From Myxococcales bacterium (GTDB lineage Bacteria; Myxococcota_A; Polyangia; Palsa-1104; JAEUJZ01): a stretch of 64,000 nucleotides of DNA. The translations under genes were made by a program, and so were the position numbers. Each line of letters begins with the position of its first letter. The stretch's first letter is position 1. Below, in pieces: positions 44,209 to 52,805 of the stretch. The DNA lies in assembly GCA_016794505.1 (NCBI GenBank), contig JAEUJZ010000010.1:1-64000 (forward strand), given 5' to 3'. The notes under the pieces are model-generated. The model was not told the DNA's origin. It did no database searches and saw only the letters and a program-made list of their open reading frames with translations.

Positions 44209-45867
44209 TCACGATGCGCTGCCAGCACTGCGCCGATGTTGCATGCGCAAGGCCAGCATGTGCTCGCATGGACCTTTATACAGCTTGTTCTGCTGATAGA
44301 AGTTGCACGCGCAGTCCCCTCGAATCATGCGCTCATCTGCGTCGATAATCAACGACGAATCGAAGCGTTTTTCTTTGTCTTTGATCTGCCCGCGCAGCGT
44401 CAACACACCCCGTGCATCCACCGCGGCCTGCACGATGCGCACGGCCTTGGCTTGCACGACCAAGCGCGTGGCGGACTCTTCGCGCGGACTGGCGAAGCGC
44501 AGCGTATCCATCGGCAGCGGCTCACGCGAAAGCTCGCGCACGCGATACACGCCTTTGTTCAAGTCAAAGATCGCGCGCCCCGCTTGCGTGTACGCCGAAA
44601 GAGCGCCCAGCACCACGGCGCGATCGAGGCCAAGCCGGCTCGCCAGCGCGTCGGGCTTGTCCAGCCAGGTTTCGCGCAGGCCCGAAAACACGCGGCGCTT
44701 GGTCAGCTCGTCGACATCGGCGCGCGGCGCCATGAGATCAAAGTTTCCCGAGGCTGCCCAGTCGTTTGCCGTCCAACCCGACAGCCCCAGTGTGAACGAC
44801 ATGTCCCCAAGATCCGCGACGTAAAACGACGGCAGACCGCTGCCCAAAAGATGAACGGTGAAGCGACGCGCAATGGGAATCAAGCGCTCCAAGATGTGGA
44901 TGCGGCGCCGCCCCCAGACGCGAATCTCGCATGCGCTCTTGCCTTCATAGATCGAGCGTGGACAGACGATTTCCAGCTTCCACGGATCGAACACCACGCG
45001 CACGGGCTGCCCAGGCGACAGCAGGTAACGCATGCTGCGCGGGCCCGCTTTTTCTTTGTGGCGCCGCAGGACGAAGCACAGGTTGTGAACGTCCATCGGG
45101 TGCAACGTAAACGTCGTCGCAGGCAGCGACATCGCCGAGTTCACCTGCAGGAAGCCGCGAACCCAGCTATCGGGCAGGTCGATCTTCACCTCGCGAAAGT
45201 CGGCCTCGCCCGTGGTCTTCACATCAAAGCCGGATGGGTCGACCTGCAGCTTGGTGCTCTTGTACGTGCGGACTTTCTGAAACTCGTCGTACAGCGCCTG
45301 CGAGTAGTCGATGTTGGTGGTCCCACACGCGAACTCGCCGATGCCTTGGAACACCTCATAGCTCGCGCCCAAGCGGCCATAGCTCGACTCATCTTGGCTG
45401 AAGCACTCAAAGAAGATCTCGTCGGGATGAACCGTGATCACCGGGTCGAGAACAAACCAGGCATCGCGATCTTTCTCGTACAGATAGTCAAAGTAACGAC
45501 GCTTGGCCTGCTGAAACGGCGCCATGCGCTTGCTGCTTTTGCGCTGCAGATCGTCTAGCTCGCTGCGCAGCACGCTGATGCGATCGGCCACTTCTTTGCG
45601 GCGACCGGCCACCTCTTGCCAGTTCAGCTGTTCCTGCTGTGCCGCCCAGGCTTTGTATTCGCTCTTGTCTTTGGGATGGAAGCGAAGATCGGACACCACG
45701 ACATCGTGAAGCGCGCTGATCGCCTCGCGAAACTCGATGCTCTTTTTCAGCTCGCCCGAAAAATAGGTCGGCTCGCGCTTCACATCGGGCGCAAACGACA
45801 TCGCGGTCGTGTCCAAGCGACTGTTGTCGACGGCCGACTTGCCTTTGTAGGCGTAGTTAAACTGCAC
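44209..45867 (-). CDS. SWIM zinc-finger protein (YehQ-like)
   Basis: The GTG start at 45867 is preceded by GGAGG 7 bases upstream and overlaps the WGR gene stop by 11 bases. The 552-residue protein ends in a SWIM motif CAC...CEH (CxC-x-CxH within CACNFYQQNKLYKGPCEH), which binds zinc and often contacts DNA or proteins. The rest is mixed alpha/beta without other recognised motifs. SWIM and WGR/HEAT genes paired like this resemble yehQ and yehI (molR) of E. coli, which in turn associate with a MoxR ATPase and a VWA protein; those two partners are missing here. The retron RNA begins 9 bases after its stop, so cotranscription is likely. Confidence 0.8.
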   Translation of the reverse strand: MQFNYAYKGKSAVDNSRLDTTAMSFAPDVKREPTYFSGELKKSIEFREAISALHDVVVSDLRFHPKDKSEYKAWAAQQEQLNWQEVAGRRKEVADRISVLRSELDDLQRKSSKRMAPFQQAKRRYFDYLYEKDRDAWFVLDPVITVHPDEIFFECFSQDESSYGRLGASYEVFQGIGEFACGTTNIDYSQALYDEFQKVRTYKSTKLQVDPSGFDVKTTGEADFREVKIDLPDSWVRGFLQVNSAMSLPATTFTLHPMDVHNLCFVLRRHKEKAGPRSMRYLLSPGQPVRVVFDPWKLEIVCPRSIYEGKSACEIRVWGRRRIHILERLIPIARRFTVHLLGSGLPSFYVADLGDMSFTLGLSGWTANDWAASGNFDLMAPRADVDELTKRRVFSGLRETWLDKPDALASRLGLDRAVVLGALSAYTQAGRAIFDLNKGVYRVRELSREPLPMDTLRFASPREESATRLVVQAKAVRIVQAAVDARGVLTLRGQIKDKEKRFDSSLIIDADERMIRGDCACNFYQQNKLYKGPCEHMLALRMQHRRSAGSAS

Positions 45868-48800
45868 CTCGGCCCTCCGTGATCGCGGCCTTGCGCGCGG
45901 CCGGCTGCGGCCCGTTTCGCAACGGTGCAGGCCGCTTGCTGATGGGCACCGTGGTGCCGGGATACTGCGCGCTGATGGCGAGCAGCGTCTCGATCGATCG
46001 CGCTCGATCGCCGATGGCAACGGTGGCCGAGACGCGGCCAAGGATCTCGCTCACCACCTGCGCGGCGGCTTCGCTCTTCTGTGCTTCCGTGCGCAAGAAG
46101 TCGTGGACGCGACGCTTGGCCACGCGCGCTTGGTTGACGCGCGAAAGCACGCTCAAGAAATAGTGCTGCAGGGCGCGCAGGCGCTCGACATTCCCAGCAG
46201 CAAACGAATCCAGATAGTTGGTGGCAAACAGCTGCAAGTCCGTCGAGGGATGCTGGCTGAGCTTCAGCAGATACTCCGGCCCGTTTTCCGCATTGAAGTG
46301 GCGCGTGATCAGCTCGCGCCCCAGCGCCTGCACATCGGGCTTCACGCTGTCGCAAATGCCGATGAGAATCTCTGCGGTGTAGTCCTTTTCGCCGAACTCA
46401 TCGCGCAGCATGCGGAACGCGAACTCGCGCGTGTCCTCCCACGTGCTCTCGGCGATGCGCACGGCTTGGGCGAGCTCTGCGGGGTCGCCATGCAGGCGCG
46501 ACACGATGCGCTGAAAGTACAGCCAAGCGGCCTCACGCACCGCCCGCACGTCCTTGTGAGCCAAGCGAACGATGGTCGAGGTTGGCAGCTCTTGCGCCCA
46601 CTGCGGATGCGCAGACAGGAGGTGCCCGGCCAGCTCTAGCGCTACGCTCGACTCGGCATCGGCAAGCTGCAGTGCGTCGGACATGCTGACCCGCTGAAGA
46701 GCACTGGCCAGATCTTCGCGCAGCAGGCCCAGCACATGCGAATGCACGCCCTCGTGTGGCTCGGGGTGATGCAGCACGCCGATGAGCATCGTCACCAGGC
46801 CCGAAGCAAACGTCGGCTGCAGAGCTGCCAGGCGTCGAAGCAAGGGTCGCGCCGCATTCCGCAGATCCGCAAGCGCGTGCGTGCAGAGCGTGCGAAGCAG
46901 GCCTTGCTGTTCCAGCAAGCGCGCATCCGAGAGCTGCCCCAAAAGGCGCATGCCCAAGGCTCGCAGCGAGTCGAACTTCGACGAGAGCAGCGTGGAAAGC
47001 AGCGCATCCAGTTCAGAGTTTGACAGCGCGGCCACGCCCTTTTCGTGCTGCAGAAGCAAGCTCGCTCCAAGCTCCTGCACTTCGGAAAGCGGGTGGCGCA
47101 GCAGATCGAAAATCGTGCTGGTCTCGATGCTGCGCAGCGGCGAGGACAGGCCATGCCCTAAGCCCTGCTGCAGGATCGAAGAAAGGTCGCGAGCCTGATC
47201 CCGCGACGCATCATCCCCCGATAGCTTCAGCACACTGGCCAGCAAGCGCGCGATCAGCGTGCGAGCCGCCGCATCGGGCAAGCTGCTGCTGCGCAGCAAG
47301 CGCAGCGCGGCCTCGCGCGTGTCGCGGTGGCGGTTGGTACACAGCGCAAACAGAAAGCCGCCATCGATCAAAAAGAAGCCGCGACCTTCGTCGATCCAGT
47401 GATGCGCCTGCGCGCGACCGCCTTGCGAGGCGCAGCTTGCGACAGCCAAGACCAAGGCCAGATCCGGGGCCATGGGCTGATAGCGCTGCGCCGCGATCTC
47501 GCAGGCTAGCTGCGCCGTCACTTCGTACGGACGCGACAGCAAGAGCATCAGCGTGTCGAGGTCGAGCCCGGTCAGCACATCGGGGCAGGCGCGCAAGGCC
47601 TTGGCGGCGAACTGATGCACAGGCAGGCACTCGCTCTCGGCCAACAGATGCAAAAGACCGCCGGGCTGCTCGGTCCACAGCGCGGGAAACGACTCTTCGC
47701 GCACGTGCAGAGGCGGCTCCGCTTCGCCGGGGCGATATCCAGCCTTGCACCGCCAGGCCTTGGCATTGCGCTGCGGCTTGTAGCGCGGGCTGCGTCCATA
47801 CAGCAGGTGATTGAAGGCCCAGTACGGCGCAAAGCGATCCCAGTGATTGCGCGCCACGCTGCGCACTTCCACCGCATCTCCGTCGACAAATGGCAGCAGC
47901 GTGCCGACCGCCATCTTGACGAAGTCGCGATCGGAAAGCGCGCCCAAGCGGCGCAGCGTGCGCCACACGCGAAGCAGAAGGTACTTGCGCGTCGTTGAAC
48001 CAAAGGTCGGGTACGAGCGCGAGCCATACGAGCGCGAGCCGGCCTGCTCTTTTTCGAAGCGGTAGGCGAGAAGCCCAAAGACCTCGCCATCGCGCCGAAG
48101 CTCGGCGGCCTTGAACAGATGGCGCAGCCGCTGGAAGTAGTGTTGCGAAAGCGGAGCCGCGCGCAGAAACGCCAGCAGCGCTGGGCGCACCTGCTCGGTG
48201 TCGATCTGATAGAGCGTCTCAAGAACTTCGTAGCGCGCGGGATCCGATCCGCTGACGTAGCGATGCAGTGCGGCGAGCAGTGCTTCTGTGTTGCCGGTCT
48301 GCGCGGGTCGCCGCAGCTCACCGGGTAGCTCATCCAGAAGATCGCGCGCCATCTCAGCGCGCATGGCATCGCTGCCTAGCAGACGCAGCGCCTCGACGGC
48401 AATGCGGCGCACCATGTCCGGTGTGCTGGCCGCTCGCCACAGATTGACCAAGGGCTCGACGACGCTGTCATCGCCGATGCGACCCAGCGCCCACACAACG
48501 CAATAGTCACGGATGGCGCCGCCTCCGAGCATGCGCACAAGAATCGGCGCCGCGGCCCGGATGCGCAGCTCACCCGCGCGCCAGATTGCGCGCTCGATCG
48601 GCCACCTGCCACCGCGCGGCCCGGCTTGCAGACGACGAAGAACAGCCTGCGCACGGAACTCGGCAGGAGTCCGCGTGGCCCGCGAGGCAGCGCTTGACCC
48701 GACCGCCGTCACGGCCCGCGCAGGAATAGCTGGGCGGGGCGGCGAGGCAGCACCAGGCTCGACGTCGCGATACCCTTTGCGGCGCTTGGAATCGGCGAGC

Positions 48801-49081
48801 GCAGAGAAGGCCTTGTCGGCTTCCGCGTGCGAGACCGGCGCGCTGGTGTGACTGCCTTCGCGCAGCCGGCTGCCGCGACGACCAAAGCGATAGTTGACGA
48901 CGAAGCGCCCCGGAGCGATCTCGCAGAGGTCGATCTCGTAGACCTTATCTGAGGTGCCTTCCTGAAAGTACAGGCGTACCTGTTTGAGCAGTCGCACGTC
49001 CTCAGCCCCCCGGCTGTACGGCGGAAAACCGTGCAAATTCAATATCACGGTCCCGCTGGTTCGGGGAAGCTGCGCGTGCAT
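45857..49081 (-). CDS. WGR-domain and HEAT-repeat-like protein (YehI/MolR-like)
   Basis: This 1074-residue protein has an N-terminal WGR domain (about 30-105; LYFQEGTSDKVYEID then VVNYRFGRRGS) and a long all-helical body with many HEAT/ARM-like repeats (for example RDYCVVWALGRIGDDSV, then repeated LRALGMRLLGQL-type units). WGR domains bind nucleic acid ends or proteins, as in PARP and MolR-type regulators; no catalytic motif is seen. Stop overlaps the SWIM gene. The ATG at 49081 lacks a ribosome site; a GTG at 48997, just before the WGR domain, is a good alternative. It heads the presumed WGR-SWIM-retron transcription unit. Confidence 0.78.
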   Translation of the reverse strand: MHAQLPRTSGTVILNLHGFPPYSRGAEDVRLLKQVRLYFQEGTSDKVYEIDLCEIAPGRFVVNYRFGRRGSRLREGSHTSAPVSHAEADKAFSALADSKRRKGYRDVEPGAASPPRPAIPARAVTAVGSSAASRATRTPAEFRAQAVLRRLQAGPRGGRWPIERAIWRAGELRIRAAAPILVRMLGGGAIRDYCVVWALGRIGDDSVVEPLVNLWRAASTPDMVRRIAVEALRLLGSDAMRAEMARDLLDELPGELRRPAQTGNTEALLAALHRYVSGSDPARYEVLETLYQIDTEQVRPALLAFLRAAPLSQHYFQRLRHLFKAAELRRDGEVFGLLAYRFEKEQAGSRSYGSRSYPTFGSTTRKYLLLRVWRTLRRLGALSDRDFVKMAVGTLLPFVDGDAVEVRSVARNHWDRFAPYWAFNHLLYGRSPRYKPQRNAKAWRCKAGYRPGEAEPPLHVREESFPALWTEQPGGLLHLLAESECLPVHQFAAKALRACPDVLTGLDLDTLMLLLSRPYEVTAQLACEIAAQRYQPMAPDLALVLAVASCASQGGRAQAHHWIDEGRGFFLIDGGFLFALCTNRHRDTREAALRLLRSSSLPDAAARTLIARLLASVLKLSGDDASRDQARDLSSILQQGLGHGLSSPLRSIETSTIFDLLRHPLSEVQELGASLLLQHEKGVAALSNSELDALLSTLLSSKFDSLRALGMRLLGQLSDARLLEQQGLLRTLCTHALADLRNAARPLLRRLAALQPTFASGLVTMLIGVLHHPEPHEGVHSHVLGLLREDLASALQRVSMSDALQLADAESSVALELAGHLLSAHPQWAQELPTSTIVRLAHKDVRAVREAAWLYFQRIVSRLHGDPAELAQAVRIAESTWEDTREFAFRMLRDEFGEKDYTAEILIGICDSVKPDVQALGRELITRHFNAENGPEYLLKLSQHPSTDLQLFATNYLDSFAAGNVERLRALQHYFLSVLSRVNQARVAKRRVHDFLRTEAQKSEAAAQVVSEILGRVSATVAIGDRARSIETLLAISAQYPGTTVPISKRPAPLRNGPQPAARKAAITEGRGAV

Positions 49082-49170
49082 AGCGACGGAGACGAAGCGA
49101 CCGCGGCGACCGCACGCAAGCCGCCTGCCCAGCCCGATGAAAAGTGATATTGCTGTCGCAAGGAATCAAC

Positions 49171-49758
49171 ATGTCCATCGATCGACTGTGGGCGCCATGG
49201 CGCATGGCATACATCTTGAGCAACAGCGGCAGCGCTCCAGGCGCTTCGCCCAGCGACGGCGCGCAGGAGTGCATCTTTTGCCGATTTCCCGCCGAAGGCC
49301 CCGCCGCATACGAGACGCATCAGATCCTGCACTGCACACAGCAGGCCTTCGTGATCATGAACCGCTTCCCCTACAACAGCGGTCACATCATGGTGGTGCC
49401 ACGACGACACACCGCGGACTTGATGCAGCTTCCCGACGACGAATACCGAGCGACCTGCGAGCTTCTGCGCGTCAGCGTCGACATCGTGACGCGTGAGCTT
49501 CGCGCGCACGGCTGCAACCTGGGGATGAACCTCGGCCGCGTCGCGGGTGCCGGCATCGATCAGCACGCGCACTTTCATGTGGTCCCGCGCTGGAACGGCG
49601 ACACCAACTTCATGCCCGTGGTCGGCGATGTGAAAGTCATCAGCGAACACATGCAGGCGACCTTTGACAAGCTGCGGCCAGCCTTTGCGCAGCTCTCAAG
49701 CGCATCATCCCCGATGACACAGACGCCCCCAGCGCCCCGAGGTCCGCATGGCTTCTGA
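49171..49758 (+). CDS. HIT-family hydrolase
   Basis: The 195-residue protein has the histidine triad HAHFH in QHAHFHVVPR and the preceding GHIMVVPRRH and LGMNLG signatures of bacterial HIT (Fhit-like) nucleotide hydrolases, which act on dinucleoside polyphosphates or adenylates. An N-terminal CIFCRFP gives an FhiT-like Cys pair. ATG at 49171 is chosen for AAGGAA nine bases upstream; a frame start 27 bases earlier has none. It overlaps the enoyl-CoA hydratase gene by 11 bases and is divergent from the WGR gene. Confidence 0.92.
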   Translation: MSIDRLWAPWRMAYILSNSGSAPGASPSDGAQECIFCRFPAEGPAAYETHQILHCTQQAFVIMNRFPYNSGHIMVVPRRHTADLMQLPDDEYRATCELLRVSVDIVTRELRAHGCNLGMNLGRVAGAGIDQHAHFHVVPRWNGDTNFMPVVGDVKVISEHMQATFDKLRPAFAQLSSASSPMTQTPPAPRGPHGF

Positions 49759-50557
49759 CGCGCCCAACGAAGCGTCCGTGCTGCGCGGCGAGCTTGCCGA
49801 AGGTCGCATCGCGACGCTGACCTTGAATCGTCCGCAGCGCAAAAACGCGCTCGGTCCAGAGGAATGGCAGCAGCTATCGCAGGCGCTGCACGACATCGCA
49901 CGCGATCCCACGATCCGCGTGGTGTTGCTGCGCGGATCAGGTGGCGCGTTTTCTTCGGGCGGCGATCTGTCGAGCATGCCCGAGCGCATCGCGTGGCCCC
50001 TTGCGGTGCGAACGCAGCAGCTCGTGCGCGATGCCAAGGTCATTCGGCAGCTCGTCGAGCTCGATCGCCCCGTGGTCGCCGCCATCGAAGGGCCGTGCAT
50101 GGGCGCGGGCCTGTCTTTGGCGCTGGCCTGTGATCTGCGCATCGCCGCGGAAGACGCCATGCTGGGCGCGGTCTTTCATCGCGTCGGCCTGTCCGCAGAC
50201 TTTGGGCTGAGCTGGCTGTTGCCGCGCATTGTCGGACCGTCACGCGCTGTCGAGCTCTTGCTGTGCGCGGACGTGCTGTCTGCGGAAGCAGCCAAGCAGT
50301 GTGGCCTGGTCCATCGCATCACGCCGACGGCGGCGCTGCGCGAGCAGAGTGAAGCCTGGTGCCTGCGCCTCGCAGCCGGACCGCCTTTGGCCATCGCGGC
50401 GAGCAAGCGCAGCCTGCAGCGCGCTCTAACAAGCGACCTAGATGATCAGATCGAGTGGGAAGCGCAGGTGCAGGCCGCGCTGGGCAAGTCGCAGGACGTG
50501 GGCGAAGGCATCGCCGCCTTTTTCGCAAAGCGGGCCGCGAAGTTCAGCGGTCACTAG
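49748..50557 (+). CDS. Enoyl-CoA hydratase/isomerase
   Basis: The 269-residue crotonase-family protein shows the oxyanion-hole region AFSSGGDLSSMP and the second loop PCMGAGLSLALACDLRIAAEDA. The usual catalytic Glu of hydratases is replaced near GAVFHRVGLSADFG (where some family members have Asp), so hydratase, isomerase or another crotonase activity is possible. It overlaps the HIT gene by 11 bases, suggesting an operon. Length is standard for the family. Confidence 0.9.
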   Translation: MASDAPNEASVLRGELAEGRIATLTLNRPQRKNALGPEEWQQLSQALHDIARDPTIRVVLLRGSGGAFSSGGDLSSMPERIAWPLAVRTQQLVRDAKVIRQLVELDRPVVAAIEGPCMGAGLSLALACDLRIAAEDAMLGAVFHRVGLSADFGLSWLLPRIVGPSRAVELLLCADVLSAEAAKQCGLVHRITPTAALREQSEAWCLRLAAGPPLAIAASKRSLQRALTSDLDDQIEWEAQVQAALGKSQDVGEGIAAFFAKRAAKFSGH

Positions 50558-50604
50558 CGCCGCGCCCAACCACCCCGCAGCATCACGCGGCGGAGCGGCT
50601 GGAC

Positions 50605-50644
50605 TTGCACAAACCGGGGCGACGATCGGTATAGTGCGCGCATG
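50605..50644 (+). promoter_or_regulatory. Promoter with -10 box six bases before the start codon
   Basis: TTGCAC (50605-50610), a 19-base spacer, TATAGT (50630-50635), GCGCGC, and ATG at 50642. Start of transcription would be near or at the ATG (leaderless). Confidence 0.5.
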
Positions 50645-51664
50645 CGCTCAATCTTCCGTCGTGTTGTGAGCTTTTCCAGCGCCGCTCTGCTTTCGGCACT
50701 TGTCGTGGTTGCCTGCTCAACTCGCGTCGGCGGAAACGGAGACGGCGAAGATGGCGGTGTGGCGGACGATGCGGCCACTCCGCGCCCACGCGATATGGGC
50801 TTTGACCCGGATGCGTTCTGGGCCCAAGACCCGCCGCCGATGGTCTGCGGCTTCGATGGCAATCCCAAGCCTGACCCCATGCCACCTGGCGGCACGCCGG
50901 ACTGCCCCGACGACAAAAACCGCCAAGGCTGTCCCTGCACCAAGATCGGCGACACCGCAGCCTGCTGGCCAGGCTTGCGCAAGAACCGCAACCTAGGCAT
51001 CTGCCGCGATGGCGTCGCCACCTGCATGCAGAACGGTGAATTCGGCGCGGTCTGGGGCCCCTGCGAGGGCTATATCCCGCCCGTGCCCGGAGCCACCACC
51101 GGCAAAGAAGCCTGCAACTGCTTTTCGGCCGGGCGCTGGGCCATCGAAAACGTCGTGCCCTGCTTCTACACCGGATCCGACGGCAAGCACTTGGGTGCGA
51201 CCTCATCCATCCTGAACGGCACCTCGATCCAGTGTGAGAAGATGATGGGCGAAAAGCTCATGCTGCCGTCGAAGCCCTGGTCGCCCAGCAAGCTCACCGT
51301 CGACTGCGTCGGTCACTGGAAGCTCTGCTACACGATCAAGGCCGGCGACGCCAAGAACCCACTTCCCACCGACTGTGTTGTGGGCTCGGCATGCACAGAA
51401 GGCGACTACCCAACGGCCAACATGGAAACCGGCTTGCCGGTCCTGCCGGCTTGGGTGACGACGACTCCGGCGCAGATCGCGTGCGCTGAGCAGTTCAAGA
51501 AAAATGGCGGCTATGGCGAGATGAGCGTCGACGGAAAGACCGTCACCTGCGAGGTCGTCAAGAAGCCATTCAATCGCGTCAGCTACTGCCCGCTCGACTG
51601 CGACAAGCGGCCCATGGATCCCGACTGCAAGAACTGCATGTCGGGCGGCAGCGGGAGCTTCTAA
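50642..51664 (+). CDS. Cys-rich lipoprotein of unknown function
   Basis: The 340-residue protein has a lipoprotein signal ending VVAC (Cys25) followed by a Gly/Asp-rich tether, then a body with about 18 further cysteines (for example CPCTKIGDTAACWPG, GICRDGVATCMQNG, SYCPLDCDKRPMDPDCKNC), probably disulfide-linked outside the cell. Such proteins are common in myxobacteria; no catalytic motif is recognised. A calcium-binding-like Asp pattern is weak. The asparaginase gene begins six bases after its stop, but a link is unproven. Confidence 0.8.
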   Translation: MRSIFRRVVSFSSAALLSALVVVACSTRVGGNGDGEDGGVADDAATPRPRDMGFDPDAFWAQDPPPMVCGFDGNPKPDPMPPGGTPDCPDDKNRQGCPCTKIGDTAACWPGLRKNRNLGICRDGVATCMQNGEFGAVWGPCEGYIPPVPGATTGKEACNCFSAGRWAIENVVPCFYTGSDGKHLGATSSILNGTSIQCEKMMGEKLMLPSKPWSPSKLTVDCVGHWKLCYTIKAGDAKNPLPTDCVVGSACTEGDYPTANMETGLPVLPAWVTTTPAQIACAEQFKKNGGYGEMSVDGKTVTCEVVKKPFNRVSYCPLDCDKRPMDPDCKNCMSGGSGSF

Positions 51665-51669
51665 GCACG

Positions 51670-52677
51670 ATGCAGCCCATGCGAGTTACCGTCGAGACCC
51701 TGCGTGGTGGACTGATCGAATCGGTCAGCCATGTGCGGGCCGTCGTCCTGCCTGCCGACGCCAACGCGCACACCGTACCGACGTTTGTAAGCGGCGACGA
51801 GCAGGCGCCTACGTTCTGGCGATCGGCGGCCAAGTTCATCCAGGCTTTGAGTCTGTTTCACAGTGGCGCCATCGACCGCTTTGGCTTCACAGAACAGGAG
51901 CTCGCCCTGGCCTGCGCCTCGCACAGCGGGGCCGACGCCCATGTCGCCGTCGCAGCCGGCATGCTCGAAAAGCTGGGGCTTGCAGCCGATGCTCTGCACT
52001 GCGGACCGCACACGCCGCTTGGGCCTGCCGAAGCCAAGGTCCTGCAGGATCGCGGTGAAGCACCAAGCCGCTTGCACAACAACTGCTCAGGCAAGCACTC
52101 GGGCATGCTGGCCGTCTGCCTGGCGCGCGGCTGGCCCGTCGCGGACTATCACCGACTGCATCATCCACTGCAGCAAGAGATCCTGCGGCACATGTCGCAG
52201 ATCACGGAAGTGCCGGTGGCGCAGATCGAGACCGCCGTCGACGGATGTGGCGCGGTGGTGTTTCGTACGCCGCTGCGTACACTGGCGCTTTCCTATCTGC
52301 GGCTTTTGCAGGGAGCGCTGCCGGAACCGCATCGCGAAGCCGGAACACGCATCCTGTCGGCGCTGCGGGGGGCGCCCCAGATGGTCGCGGGCGTGGGTCG
52401 ACTCTGCACGGATCTGATGCAGATCACGCGCGGGCGCTTGGTGGGCAAGGTCGGTGCCGAAGGCGTCTATGCACTGGGTGCTGAAGGTCGCGGCGGACTG
52501 GCGCTGAAGATCGAAGACGGCAACAGCAAGCTCACCGACGCTGTGGTCTGTCATTTGCTGGCCCACTTGGGCTGGATCGATGCCGCTGAGCATGAAGCAC
52601 TGCGCACGTACTGGCACCAGTCTCTCTACAATCACCAGCGCGAGCTGGTGGGCGAGATCCGCGTCCGCATCGCCTGA
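51670..52677 (+). CDS. L-asparaginase II family protein
   Basis: The 335-residue protein matches the AnsA/asparaginase II family (PF06089-like): RSAAKFIQA near the N-terminus, ACASHSGADAH, RLHNNCSGKHSGML and DGCGAVVFR. These conserved Ser, His, Asn and Cys clusters are family marks. It would hydrolyse asparagine to aspartate and ammonia. No signal peptide, hence cytoplasmic. It starts six bases after the lipoprotein gene; the start could alternatively be the ATG 9 bases later. Confidence 0.9.
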   Translation: MQPMRVTVETLRGGLIESVSHVRAVVLPADANAHTVPTFVSGDEQAPTFWRSAAKFIQALSLFHSGAIDRFGFTEQELALACASHSGADAHVAVAAGMLEKLGLAADALHCGPHTPLGPAEAKVLQDRGEAPSRLHNNCSGKHSGMLAVCLARGWPVADYHRLHHPLQQEILRHMSQITEVPVAQIETAVDGCGAVVFRTPLRTLALSYLRLLQGALPEPHREAGTRILSALRGAPQMVAGVGRLCTDLMQITRGRLVGKVGAEGVYALGAEGRGGLALKIEDGNSKLTDAVVCHLLAHLGWIDAAEHEALRTYWHQSLYNHQRELVGEIRVRIA

Positions 52678-52805
52678 CCGATCGCGGCCCGGACCGACGA
52701 GGCGCGCAGCGAACTTGCCATCGCAGTCCATTGCCTGCCGATGACAGCGCGTGCGGGTTGGCCGCGGCAAACGCCACAGGGGTACGGGCATAGGCACTGG
52801 CTGTT

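Noticed and set aside
44003..44296. Small protein on the plus strand over the retron RNA
   Set aside because: The frame crosses the inverted repeats of the retron RNA, has no ribosome site and no recognisable sequence.
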